Assembly (NCBI RefSeq): GCF_030813415.1
Contig: NZ_JAUSUF010000016.1
Coordinates: 1-44,491 of the forward strand
Source: Eubacterium multiforme
GTDB taxonomy: Bacteria; Bacillota; Clostridia; Clostridiales; Clostridiaceae
Direction of reading: 5' to 3'
Length of the DNA stretch: 44,491 nt
Shown here: in pieces, positions 16,107 to 24,412 of the stretch
Numbering within the stretch: position 1 is the first letter of the stretch
How the letters are laid out: the number at the start of each line of letters is the position of its first letter
Translations under genes and position numbers: made by a program
The notes under the pieces: model-generated
Database searches by the model: none
What the model saw: the letters and a program-made list of their open reading frames with translations, nothing else
Told to the model about the DNA's origin: nothing

Positions 16107-17339
16107 TTATTTTAATAAAACTTTTCTTATTATATTTAATGCAGTCATACTAGCTCTATTTCTAACTTCATTTCTATCTCCAGTAAATATATGTTTATAA
16201 GTTTCTACTTTTCCATCTACATATATACCAAAGTATACAAGTCCCACTGGTTTTTCTTCTGTTCCACCACCAGGTCCTGCAATTCCTGTTGTTGATATTC
16301 CAATTCTAGCTCCAGCTCTCTTTGCAATACCTTCTGCCATTTCCCTTGCAGTTTCATGACTTACAGCACCATACTTTTCTAGTGTTTCTTTCTTTACATT
16401 TAATGTTCTCATCTTTGCTTCATTTGAATAAGTTACTGCCCCCTCAAGAAATACCTTTGATACACCTGGATACTCTATTAATTTTGCTGATAGTAATCCA
16501 CCTGTACAAGATTCACTTACTCCAATTGTCATATCTTTATCTACTAGCATTTTTGCTACAGTATCTTGTAGTGTTACATCTCCAGTATTATAAACTGCAT
16601 CTCCAAGTCTTTTTAAAACTTCTTCTTTTAATGGTTTAATAAGTTTTTTTGCTTCCTCTTCACTTTTTGCCTTTGCTGTTATTCTAAAGGTTACTTCTCC
16701 TTCTTTAGCATAAGGTGCTATTGTTGGATTTTTGCCATTATCAATTAAGTCTTGAAGCTTATGTTCTGCCATGCTTTCTCCAATTCCAAAAACTCTAAGA
16801 ACTTCTGAAACTATAGTATCACCTGTAAGTTTTTCTAAATATTTTCTTACTCCATTTTGGAACATAGGTTTCATTTCCCTTGGTGGTCCTGGTAAAACTA
16901 CTATTACTTTATTATCTTTTTCAAATATTGCACCTGGTGCTGTTCCATTATCATTATCTAATATTATTGCTTCCTTTGGAAAATATGCTTGTTTTTCATT
17001 GCTTTTTACACAATCTCTACCCATTTTTTTAAAATATGCTTTTATCTTCTTTAAACTTTCTTCATGAAGACACATATCCATTCCTAGAAATTCTGCAACT
17101 AATTCTTTAGTCATATCATCTTTAGTTGGTCCAAGTCCACCAGTAGTAATTATAATATCACTTCTATTAAAGGATCTTTTTAGAGCTTCTAGTATTCTCT
17201 CTTTGTTATCACCAACTACTTCATGATAATATACATCCAGTCCTAAATTTGCTAATTCTCTTGAAAGATATTGTGCATTAGAATTTAAAATATCTCCTAA
17301 AAGAATTTCAGTTCCTACTGCTAATATTTCACACTTCAT
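16107..17339 (-). CDS. cinA: CinA: competence/damage-inducible protein, NMN deamidase family
   Basis: The 410-residue two-domain protein has an N-terminal MoaB/MogA-like (COG1058) domain (1-170; AVGTEILLGDILNSNAQYLS, TTGGLGPTKDD, PGPPREM) and a C-terminal PncC/CinA domain (about 250-405; GVSESCTGGLLSAKL, GISTTGIAGPGGG, KPVGLVYFG). The family deamidates nicotinamide mononucleotide in NAD salvage and hydrolyses ADP-ribose. The SESCTGG motif holds the catalytic Ser of the deamidase. AAGGG precedes the ATG. In many Firmicutes cinA is next to recA; here it stands alone behind a long structured leader or intergenic region. Confidence 0.95.
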   Translation of the reverse strand: MKCEILAVGTEILLGDILNSNAQYLSRELANLGLDVYYHEVVGDNKERILEALKRSFNRSDIIITTGGLGPTKDDMTKELVAEFLGMDMCLHEESLKKIKAYFKKMGRDCVKSNEKQAYFPKEAIILDNDNGTAPGAIFEKDNKVIVVLPGPPREMKPMFQNGVRKYLEKLTGDTIVSEVLRVFGIGESMAEHKLQDLIDNGKNPTIAPYAKEGEVTFRITAKAKSEEEAKKLIKPLKEEVLKRLGDAVYNTGDVTLQDTVAKMLVDKDMTIGVSESCTGGLLSAKLIEYPGVSKVFLEGAVTYSNEAKMRTLNVKKETLEKYGAVSHETAREMAEGIAKRAGARIGISTTGIAGPGGGTEEKPVGLVYFGIYVDGKVETYKHIFTGDRNEVRNRASMTALNIIRKVLLK

Positions 17340-17430
17340 ATTATCCCTTCTTACATAAAATTATTTAGTTCATTTCTATATTTTCCATATACATATATTT
17401 TATTATATATTATTTTTACCAATAAGAATA

Positions 17431-17471
17431 AGGATGATAGTTAACCTTTTGTAAAGTTATACTATCATCCT
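17431..17471 (-). terminator. terminator-like hairpin between the phosphatase gene and cinA
   Basis: AGGATGATAGT / ACTATCATCCT, 11 bp. In minus-strand RNA it is followed by the U-rich UUAUUCUUAUU. It lies between the phosphatase stop and the cinA start. Confidence 0.55.
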
Positions 17472-17497
17472 AAGTTAAATTCAAATTTTTTATTTGG

Positions 17498-17529
17498 CTA
17501 TCCCTAGACATAAAAAGGTCTAGGGATAG
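17498..17529. repeat. 12-bp stem-loop
   Basis: CTATCCCTAGAC / GTCTAGGGATAG with an 8-base loop. Neither side has a clean U-run, so termination is uncertain. It directly follows the structured element at 17549-17636 when read on the minus strand. Confidence 0.5.
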
Positions 17530-17548
17530 TTTATATAAAAAATCCTTC

Positions 17549-17636
17549 CTCTCATTACACAGAGTTTATTGCATGGGCGGGTTTATATATTCCTTAATTA
17601 TATGGAAGTTAAGCAATATATAAATATGTATGAGAG
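17549..17636 (-). ncRNA. possible structured RNA upstream of cinA
   Basis: Outer stem CTCTCAT / ATGAGAG (17549-17555, 17630-17636) encloses a long hairpin TTTATATATT-C-CTTAA / TTAAG-C-AATATATAAA and, on the minus strand, an unpaired stretch that includes ACCCGCCCATGCAAT, unusually GC-rich for this window. With the stem-loops further along it resembles an aptamer-plus-hairpin leader for cinA or a 3' UTR of the phosphatase gene. It matches no riboswitch class I know. Confidence 0.3.
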
Positions 17637-17724
17637 AAGAGAATTTATTCGTCTTCCCTAATTAATATTTCCTCTTCCTACAATATCATATGCAAAAAAA
17701 TCTTATTATATTCAAAATTTTTAT

Positions 17725-18348
17725 TTACCAACCTTGCTTTTCTTCCTCTTCAGTAAAATGGCTTCCATCATTTTTAAATTCTATTTTAAAATTATCACCG
17801 TCTACTATAACCTTTGTAAGAGTTGCTTGTCCCATTACATCGTTATTAGCCTCTTCATCATTAAAAAATGCTAAAATTGCCTTTAATGTTATTCCATGTC
17901 CAACTATTAATATACTTTTATCTTCACTTTCTTTAAGTATATCTTTCATTGCTGAATTTACTCTTTCCCTAACTTCTCCTAATGTTTCTCCATTTGGAGC
18001 ACGCATCTCTAAATTTCCTCTCATTATAGCTGAAATATCCCAATCTGGATTTTCTTTCATAACTTCTTCTGTTATTTGTCCTTCATAATCTCCAAAGTTC
18101 ATTTCTTTTAAGCCTTCATGAGTTTTAATTTCTATATCTTTATCTCCTCTTACTATACAGGCAGTTTTGTAAGCTCTTTCAATAGGACTTGTATAAATTT
18201 TATCTATTTTTATATCTGCCATTCTCTTTGAAAGTTCCTTTGCTCTATTTAGTCCAAATTCAGTAAGTGGAGAGTTTCCATGTCCTTGCAATCTTTTTTC
18301 TAAATTCCACTCAGTTTGTCCATGTCTTGTTAAATATACTGTAACCAT
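17725..18348 (-). CDS. histidine phosphatase family protein (phosphoglycerate-mutase-like)
   Basis: This 207-residue cytoplasmic protein has the catalytic YLTRHGQTEWN at 5-15 (phosphohistidine), the acid-base Glu in NFGDYEG, and the second His in IVGHGITLK. It belongs to the cofactor-dependent phosphoglycerate mutase/phosphatase superfamily. Many bacterial members annotated gpmB or CobC are broad phosphatases. The 207-residue length and the acidic tail (TEEEEKQG) do not indicate a true glycolytic mutase. AAGGAG lies 7 bases from the ATG. It is monocistronic. Confidence 0.88.
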   Translation of the reverse strand: MVTVYLTRHGQTEWNLEKRLQGHGNSPLTEFGLNRAKELSKRMADIKIDKIYTSPIERAYKTACIVRGDKDIEIKTHEGLKEMNFGDYEGQITEEVMKENPDWDISAIMRGNLEMRAPNGETLGEVRERVNSAMKDILKESEDKSILIVGHGITLKAILAFFNDEEANNDVMGQATLTKVIVDGDNFKIEFKNDGSHFTEEEEKQGW

Positions 18349-18683
18349 AAATTTTCTCCTTTTTTCCTCTGTTATTTATAAATCCTATAATATATGCATA
18401 ACTAAATATATTATATCTCTCTTACATAAATAATCCTTAAATTATTTCTTAAATATATTTTTCTATTTTATTTTGAAAAATCCTCTCTCTTTATATTTAC
18501 CTAAAATTATTTCATAAAGTTTTGCATAAATTTCTTTAATTTATTCTCTATTAAATACTATTTATTAAAAGGTTATATTTTAAATAGTATTGATTTTATT
18601 ATTTATATTCATTAATAAAAAATAAAGGAGTTAGACAAAAATATTTTCATCCTAACTCCTTTTATAAATTACAAATATTAAAT
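18349..18683. other. intergenic region with one terminator
   Basis: AT-rich gap between the phosphatase gene and the PqqD-like gene. It holds a terminator hairpin AAAGGAGTTAG / CTAACTCCTTT (18624-18662) oriented for the minus-strand peptide operon. The rest must include the phosphatase promoter, which I could not place with confidence. Confidence 0.7.
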
Positions 18684-19082
18684 TTAACTAACTTCTTTTA
18701 CTTCTTTAAAGGAAATCCAGCCTTTTTTTGCAATATAACGCATATATGGAACAATTCTGTGAATTGAACTATCTATATTTTCATTACATTCTTTAGCCAT
18801 CTTTTTTGCAATATCATAAATAGAATTTTTTCCATCTATAAAAAGCCATGCCTTTGAACATAAGTTATCAAAAGTTACATCACAGGTAGGAGACTTTTTA
18901 TAAAGCCATCCTACAAACCTTTTTACAGGGTCCTTAACAGAAAAATATATTACAACTTTATCTTCTACTACCTTCCAATTATCATGCTTAATTTCAGGTA
19001 CATAAAGTAGAAAATTATAATTTGCTTTTTTATTTTGCTTTTTTACTTCCTTATCTTTATCTTTTTTTAAAAAACTAGTCAT
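18684..19082 (-). CDS. PqqD-like small protein coupled to the OPT transporter
   Basis: The 132-residue protein has a basic, low-complexity N-terminus (about 1-25), then a PqqD-type fold region with FDNLCSKAWLFIDGKNSIYDIAKKM. PqqD domains bind leader peptides of ribosomally made natural products, but stand-alone relatives occur beside unrelated transporters. The ATG at 19082 starts 1 base after the transporter's stop, implying translational coupling. An in-frame ATG at 19103 lies inside the transporter and has no ribosome site. A role in peptide handling with the transporter is inference. Confidence 0.65.
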   Translation of the reverse strand: MTSFLKKDKDKEVKKQNKKANYNFLLYVPEIKHDNWKVVEDKVVIYFSVKDPVKRFVGWLYKKSPTCDVTFDNLCSKAWLFIDGKNSIYDIAKKMAKECNENIDSSIHRIVPYMRYIAKKGWISFKEVKEVS

Positions 19083-19083
19083 A

Positions 19084-21051
19084 TTACTTACTTGCCTTTT
19101 CATTTTTTATTTTAAAGTCTTTTCCACCTTTAACAGATGAACTGTAGAACCAATAAGAAAGAATTAAGAACATTACAAGTGGTAACCAGTTACTTTGAGT
19201 AATACTTGGAATTATATTAGCTCCAAATCCAATATGAATTCCCATAGTAGTAAATATTGCAACTATTATTCCCATAATTGCACCACCTGCAACAAGTCCT
19301 GATGCTGTAAGAACACCTTTTTCAACTGCTTCACCTTTTGCATCTTTATCTTCTTCCTTTTTAAATCTCTTTTCAACTAAAACTCTTACAACTCCACCAA
19401 ATAAAATTGTAGCATTTAAAGTTATTGGAAGATATACACCAAGTGCAACTGGTAAGATTGGAATTCCAACCATTTCACAGAATATTGATATAAATGCTCC
19501 TATGAATACTAAAGTCCAAGGAATTTGTCCTGTTATAATACCATCAGCTAACATTTTCATAAGTGTAGCTTGAGGTGCTGGAACATTTACTGAACCTAAT
19601 CCATAAGCTTTATTTAGCATAAATATAACAACTGCAACTATAACTGCTGAAAACATTACAGCAACCCACATCCATATATGGTTATCCTTTGGTGTACCAC
19701 CAATTATAAATGTTGTTTTTAGTCCTTGAGATGATGCACCTGCAATTCCTACTGCAGCTGCAACTATTGAAGTTACTATTAATGATTTTTCTATACCAAC
19801 TGATCCACTAAGTCCAGTTAATCTGAATATAATTGCTATAAATAATAATGAAGCAATTGCCATACCAGAAACTGGGTTATTAGATTCACCAATTATACCA
19901 ACCATTCTTGCTGATACAACTGCAAAGAAAAATGCAAATAATACAGCTAATACTCCGCCTAAGATTCCAGCTTTAATCATTGGTAAAAGCCATGTAGCAA
20001 AAAATCCTACTAAAGCTGCTCCTATAAGCCATACTATTGGAGTTTCCTTATCTGTTCTCTTTGTATTTGCAGTATGCTTTTCTTCTTTAACAACTCCTAC
20101 CATAGCTTGCTTAAAACTATTTATTATAGTAGGCATTGATTTTGCAAGAGATATAAATCCTCCCATTGCAACAGCACCTGCACCTATATATTTAATATAA
20201 TTTGACCATATTTCCATAGCTGACATTTGTGATATTAGTTTAGTTGATGGGAATATAACATAATGTAATCCTGCCCCAAAGAATTTTATTAGTGGTATTA
20301 ATCCAAACCATGCAACTAATGAACCACCAAACATTAATAATCCCACTCTAACACCAACTATAAATCCTACTCCAAGAACTGGTGCTAAAGTATCTAAACC
20401 TATCATTGTTCCTTGATATCCTTTAAAAATATAAGTTGTTTGACCTTTCCATAATTGAAAACCATCTGAAAATAAATTATATAATCCACCAAGACCAATA
20501 CCAGTTAAAACTGTTTTAAATGAACTTCCACCTTGGCTTGCTGTAACTAAAACTTCTGATGCAGCCATTCCTTCTGGATAGATTAAAGTTCCATGTTCTT
20601 CTACTATTAAATATCTTCTAAGTGGAGTAATAAAGAATATACCCATTGATCCACCTACAATTATAATAATTATTATAGTTAACAAGCTTATATTAAATCC
20701 AGCAAGAATAAGTGCAGGTAATACGAATACTGCACATCCAGCTGCAGCTTCCCCCATACCTGATAGTGAGCAAGCAAGATTAGCTTCTAGAATATTATTT
20801 CTTTTAAAAGAGCCTTTTAATATTCCAACAGCTAATATTGCTCCTGGAATAGCTGATGCAATTGTCATCCCTACTTTAAGTCCAAGGTACGCATTTGCAG
20901 CTGCAAATATACATGCAATAAGTATTCCAACTATTACTGAATATCCTGTCGTCTCTGGCATTACATCAGAAGTTGGCACAAAGGGTACATAATCTTCTCC
21001 TTTACAGCCTCCATAGGCTGTAGCTGATAATTTTTTCTTTTCTTGAGGCAT
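19084..21051 (-). CDS. OPT-family oligopeptide transporter
   Basis: The 655-residue polytopic inner-membrane protein has about sixteen helices and belongs to the bacterial OPT branch: PETTGYSVIVGILIACIF near the start, ANAYLGLKVGMTIASAIP, and NNPVSGMAIASLL in the middle. It imports oligopeptides or metal-peptide chelates using the proton gradient. AAGGAG is 8 bases from the ATG at 21051, whereas a GTG at 21060 touches it, so 21051 is chosen. It follows pepD by 69 bases, which contain a hairpin, and is itself followed by the PqqD-like gene: import and hydrolysis of peptides as one unit. Confidence 0.92.
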   Translation of the reverse strand: MPQEKKKLSATAYGGCKGEDYVPFVPTSDVMPETTGYSVIVGILIACIFAAANAYLGLKVGMTIASAIPGAILAVGILKGSFKRNNILEANLACSLSGMGEAAAGCAVFVLPALILAGFNISLLTIIIIIIVGGSMGIFFITPLRRYLIVEEHGTLIYPEGMAASEVLVTASQGGSSFKTVLTGIGLGGLYNLFSDGFQLWKGQTTYIFKGYQGTMIGLDTLAPVLGVGFIVGVRVGLLMFGGSLVAWFGLIPLIKFFGAGLHYVIFPSTKLISQMSAMEIWSNYIKYIGAGAVAMGGFISLAKSMPTIINSFKQAMVGVVKEEKHTANTKRTDKETPIVWLIGAALVGFFATWLLPMIKAGILGGVLAVLFAFFFAVVSARMVGIIGESNNPVSGMAIASLLFIAIIFRLTGLSGSVGIEKSLIVTSIVAAAVGIAGASSQGLKTTFIIGGTPKDNHIWMWVAVMFSAVIVAVVIFMLNKAYGLGSVNVPAPQATLMKMLADGIITGQIPWTLVFIGAFISIFCEMVGIPILPVALGVYLPITLNATILFGGVVRVLVEKRFKKEEDKDAKGEAVEKGVLTASGLVAGGAIMGIIVAIFTTMGIHIGFGANIIPSITQSNWLPLVMFLILSYWFYSSSVKGGKDFKIKNEKASK

Positions 21052-21072
21052 TTTGACCACTCCTTAAGTTGT

Positions 21073-21105
21073 AAAAGCCACTACAAATATTAAGTAGTGA
21101 CTTTT
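21073..21105 (-). terminator. intra-operon hairpin between pepD and the OPT gene
   Basis: In minus-strand RNA, AAAAGUCACUAC pairs fully with GUAGUGGCUUUU, one pair being U-G. On the plus strand the same position would be a C-A mismatch. It is followed by only a short U-run, so it may be a partial terminator or RNA-stability element that sets pepD versus transporter expression. Confidence 0.5.
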
Positions 21106-21120
21106 CTTAGATTTAATTAA

Positions 21121-22572
21121 TTATTTCATTTCCTTTAAAACTTCTAAAAGTAATTTATAAGTTCTTTCAGTTGATGAAATACATAAATGTTCATTCTCAG
21201 TATGAGCATCATAAATACTAGGTCCGAAACTTATCATATCTGTATCTTTCATAGTTTCTTTAAATAATCCACATTCAAGTCCAGCATGTATAGCTGATAT
21301 TTCGGCATCCTTATTAAATAAGTCTTTATAAACCTTTTTGCAAAGTTCTCTTATCTTTGAATCAGGATCATATTGCCATTCAGGATACTCAGAAATTTTT
21401 TCAAACTTAGTATTTGTTCTTTTAGCTATAACTGATAATGTATTAAACACTTCATATTTTAAGCTCTTAATAGAACTTCTTATTGATATTGTCATTTCTA
21501 TTCCATTTTCATTAGTTTTTATAACTGCTAAATTTAAACTAGTTTGAACTAATCCTTCTATATCCTTACTCATATTTTGAACTCCATTTGGAGCTGCAAC
21601 TAAGAAATCTACTAATTCAGATGTCTTTTTAGCTGTAAATTGTTTATTATTTTCAGAGCAGCAGTTACATTCACTAATTGATAAATTAGGATCAGCAACT
21701 CTATATTCAACCTTAAAGTCATCTTCCATCTTCTTATATATATCTTTAACCTTTTTAATATCTTCTTCATTTTTTACTGTTATTGATGCAATACATTCAC
21801 GTGGAATAGCATTATGCTTTGTACCACCATTTATTTCAACTAAATTAAAGTCTACTGATTTACCAATTTCAAATAATAATCTACCCATTAATTTATTAGC
21901 ATTTGCTCTTTGCTTAATTATTTCGATTCCTGAATGTCCTCCAAGTAATCCAGATACTTTTAATTGCATACAAGTTCCAGTCTTTTCTTCTAAATCATTT
22001 GAAAATGTTGCTTTAGTTTCAATTCCACCAGCACATCCAACTAAGAAAACACCTTCTTCTTCTGAATCGATGTTAAGTAACACTTTTCCATTTAAAGCTT
22101 TAGTATCTAAAGCCATAGCTCCATCCATACCAACTTCTTCAGCAGTTGTAACAACAACTTCAAGTGCTGGATGAGGTATATCATTTGAATCTAATATAGC
22201 AAGTGCATAAGCTACTGCAATTCCATCATCAGCTCCTAATGTAGTTTTAGTTGCGTATAGGTTATCTCCTTCGATTCTTAATTTTAAAGGTTCCTTCTCA
22301 AAATCATGATCACTATCAGCTGCTTTTTCACAAACCATATCCATATGACCTTGTATTATAACTGGTGTTGAATTTTCATAGCCCTTTGTAGCTGGCTTTC
22401 TTATGATTACGTTTAATGCTTTATCTTGAGTTACTTCAAGATTTCTCTTTTTAGCAAAATCTACAAGGTAATCACTGATTTCCTTTTCATGATATGAGCC
22501 ATGAGGAATCTTTGTTAGTTCTTCAAAAAACTCGAATACTTTTTTTGGTTCTAAATTTTCACATACTGACAT
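21121..22572 (-). CDS. pepD: aminoacyl-histidine dipeptidase (PepD-like, M20 family)
   Basis: The 483-residue cytosolic metallopeptidase cleaves dipeptides such as Xaa-His. Zinc-ligand motifs are IQGHMDMVCE, TLGADDGIAVAY (bridging Asp), TTAEEVGMDG (catalytic and ligand Glu pair), and HAGLECGLF near the C-terminus, with the M20 lid domain in the middle. AAGGAG is 8 bases before the ATG at 22572; the frame's earlier ATG at 22599 has no ribosome site. It is the first gene of the pepD-OPT-PqqD-like unit and should break down the imported peptides. Confidence 0.94.
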   Translation of the reverse strand: MSVCENLEPKKVFEFFEELTKIPHGSYHEKEISDYLVDFAKKRNLEVTQDKALNVIIRKPATKGYENSTPVIIQGHMDMVCEKAADSDHDFEKEPLKLRIEGDNLYATKTTLGADDGIAVAYALAILDSNDIPHPALEVVVTTAEEVGMDGAMALDTKALNGKVLLNIDSEEEGVFLVGCAGGIETKATFSNDLEEKTGTCMQLKVSGLLGGHSGIEIIKQRANANKLMGRLLFEIGKSVDFNLVEINGGTKHNAIPRECIASITVKNEEDIKKVKDIYKKMEDDFKVEYRVADPNLSISECNCCSENNKQFTAKKTSELVDFLVAAPNGVQNMSKDIEGLVQTSLNLAVIKTNENGIEMTISIRSSIKSLKYEVFNTLSVIAKRTNTKFEKISEYPEWQYDPDSKIRELCKKVYKDLFNKDAEISAIHAGLECGLFKETMKDTDMISFGPSIYDAHTENEHLCISSTERTYKLLLEVLKEMK

Positions 22573-22803
22573 AATTATCGCTCCTTCTTGTATGAACATT
22601 AAATATTGTTCTACAAACTAATTAATTTTTATATTTAAAATTAATTTAAAACAGTAAGTATTTAAATCTCACTATATTTATATTAATTTATTTTTTTGTA
22701 TTTTATTAGACAAAACTATGTACTTACAATGAATTTTAAAATGTTAACAAATAGTTTTCCATTACTACTCTTCCACTGCATTTTTTAATTATACTAATAA
22801 AAA

Positions 22804-22839
22804 TACCTACAAAATCATTTAATGATAATTTTGTAGGTA
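22804..22839 (-). terminator. terminator after the ROK kinase gene
   Basis: TACCTACAAAAT / ATTTTGTAGGTA with an A-run on the left (U-run in minus-strand RNA), just past the kinase stop. Confidence 0.85.
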
Positions 22840-22848
22840 ATAATAATT

Positions 22849-23799
22849 TTACTTATTTAATTCTAAAAGTGCTAATGCAACTGCTCCTATAACCCCTGCG
22901 TCTGTGCCAAGTCCTGCTGGAACTATAGTGCAACTTTCTGCCATAGATTTAAAACATCTTTTATTAACTACTTCACGAACTTTATCAAAAACTATATCTC
23001 CAGCTTTTGATACTCCCCCACCAATAACTATCATTTCAGGATCAAATATTGAAATTGCATTTGCTATTCCAATTCCTAAATAATTTAATGCTTCATCAAT
23101 TATTTCCTTTGAAACTTCATCACCTTTTTCAGCTTCTTTAAATACTTCATATGAAGTAATAGTTTCATAATTTTTAAGTGATGTTTCAACTTTACTTCTT
23201 ACAGCTTCTTGTCCTCTTTTACCTATTGCTGTTCCTGATGATACCGCTTCTAAACATCCTATATTTCCACAATTACATCTTGGTCCAAATGGTGCAACTG
23301 TCATATGACCGATTTCTAAAGCATTTGATGTATTTCCTCTACATATGTTACCATCAACAATTGCTCCTCCACCGACTCCAGTACTTACTGTAAAATAAAC
23401 CATATTCTTTTTGCCTTTTCCAGCACCTAGCATATATTCTCCAATTGCTGCAACATTAGCATCGTTATCTAAAAATACTGGAACGTTGAATTTATCCTTT
23501 AAAGGTTTTACTAAATTAAAATTAGTAAATGGTAAATTTGGAGTAGTTATTATTATACCTTTTTTTGAATCTAAAGGTCCTGGTGAACCTATTCCTATAC
23601 CATCAATTTCTTCTATACTAGCATCACCTTCATTAATAACAGATTGTATGCTTTTTATAATTCTCTCTAAAACTCTCTCTTCCCCTTCATGGGCATTTGT
23701 AGGTATTATGCTTTGTGCCAAAACATTTCCTTTAAGGTCTGCAAGTGCAGTACTTATTTTTGTGCCACCTAGGTCTACCCCAACTACATATTTATTCAT
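22849..23799 (-). CDS. glcK: ROK-family glucokinase
   Basis: The 316-residue cytoplasmic sugar kinase phosphorylates glucose with ATP. The phosphate-binding VGVDLGGTKISTALAD is at the N-terminus, FLDNDANVAAIGE holds the catalytic Asp, and the ROK signature with its zinc site reads HMTVAPFGPRCNCGNIGCLE(A). A C-terminal GGGVSKAGD adenine loop is present. No DNA-binding domain precedes the kinase, so it is an enzyme rather than a ROK repressor. GAGGAGG lies 6 bases from the ATG. It could phosphorylate the glucose released by TreC. Confidence 0.93.
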   Translation of the reverse strand: MNKYVVGVDLGGTKISTALADLKGNVLAQSIIPTNAHEGEERVLERIIKSIQSVINEGDASIEEIDGIGIGSPGPLDSKKGIIITTPNLPFTNFNLVKPLKDKFNVPVFLDNDANVAAIGEYMLGAGKGKKNMVYFTVSTGVGGGAIVDGNICRGNTSNALEIGHMTVAPFGPRCNCGNIGCLEAVSSGTAIGKRGQEAVRSKVETSLKNYETITSYEVFKEAEKGDEVSKEIIDEALNYLGIGIANAISIFDPEMIVIGGGVSKAGDIVFDKVREVVNKRCFKSMAESCTIVPAGLGTDAGVIGAVALALLELNK

Positions 23800-23853
23800 A
23801 TAAACCTCCTCAATATAATTGATTAATATATTTTTATATCTACATATAAAAAT

Positions 23854-23901
23854 AGGACTTACTATTCTATTTTAATATATTTATAGAAATAATAAAGTCC
23901 T
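23854..23901 (-). terminator. terminator-like long imperfect hairpin
   Basis: AGGACTT / AAGTCCT outer stem with partly paired AT-rich interior and a U-run (ATTTTT) on the minus-strand side. It lies after the 78-residue protein gene. Confidence 0.6.
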
Positions 23902-23931
23902 TATTGTTATTAGTTTAACTATTTTTATTTT

Positions 23932-24168
23932 TTATAAATTTTTGTGTGCTTTTATGAAATAGTTTCCATTGTTGTCTATACCTTGATTGTCAACAGTAAA
24001 ACTATTATCTTGTAAAATTGAATTTATTGTGCTTAAATTATCTTTATTTTCTTTATCTATTGATATTGTAAACTTATCTTCTTTATCCACTATACATAAA
24101 TAATCATAAATATTGCTATATTCACTTAGACCTATACTTCCATGTATATCCATCTTATAATCCGACAT
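23932..24168 (-). CDS. hypothetical 78-residue protein
   Basis: I do not recognise it. The product is acidic, soluble and without membrane segments, and reads like a small alpha-beta protein: IHGSIGLSEYSNIYDYL, KFTISIDKENKDNLSTINSIL, then a beta-rich C-terminus with NNGNYFIKAH. AAGGAT lies 9 bases before the ATG. It is monocistronic between the glucokinase and EF-G-like genes, with its own terminator, which supports it as a real gene. Confidence 0.6.
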   Translation of the reverse strand: MSDYKMDIHGSIGLSEYSNIYDYLCIVDKEDKFTISIDKENKDNLSTINSILQDNSFTVDNQGIDNNGNYFIKAHKNL

Positions 24169-24360
24169 AATTTCTCATCCTTCCATCTAAAAAAAGAATA
24201 TAAATTAACTTAAGTATATTATATGTAATTAACCTTAATTTATTACAAAGAATACTATATAAAATTCTTCCAATTTCAATAGATTAAACCATTCCTTAAC
24301 TCCATTTCAAGAAATTAATTATACCTCCATAATAACCTCTTTTTTTAACAATCATAAATA

Positions 24361-24402
24361 AGCCTTTAACTAAAACATATTAATTTATTTTAATTAAAGG
24401 CT
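24361..24402 (-). terminator. terminator after the EF-G-like gene
   Basis: AGCCTTTAA / TTAAAGGCT stem with an AT-rich interior, 10 bases past the stop. Minus-strand RNA continues into UUAUUUAU. Confidence 0.7.
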
Positions 24403-24412
24403 ATATTTTAAA

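Noticed and set aside
16322..17067. Plus-strand open frames inside cinA
   Set aside because: They are antisense to a well-conserved gene and are rich in Leu, Phe and His, as expected for shadows of AT-rich coding sequence.
17690..18088. 132-codon plus-strand open frame over the phosphatase gene
   Set aside because: It is antisense to a complete histidine phosphatase with all catalytic motifs; its translation matches no family.
18440..18560. A short coding-like minus-strand stretch reading IKEIYAKLYEIILGKYKERG
   Set aside because: It is open for only about 25 codons, has no start or ribosome site and is bounded by stops; it could be a gene remnant but is too short to support.
23411..23803. 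130-codon plus-strand open frame over the ROK kinase gene
   Set aside because: It mirrors the conserved kinase N-terminus and has no ribosome site.
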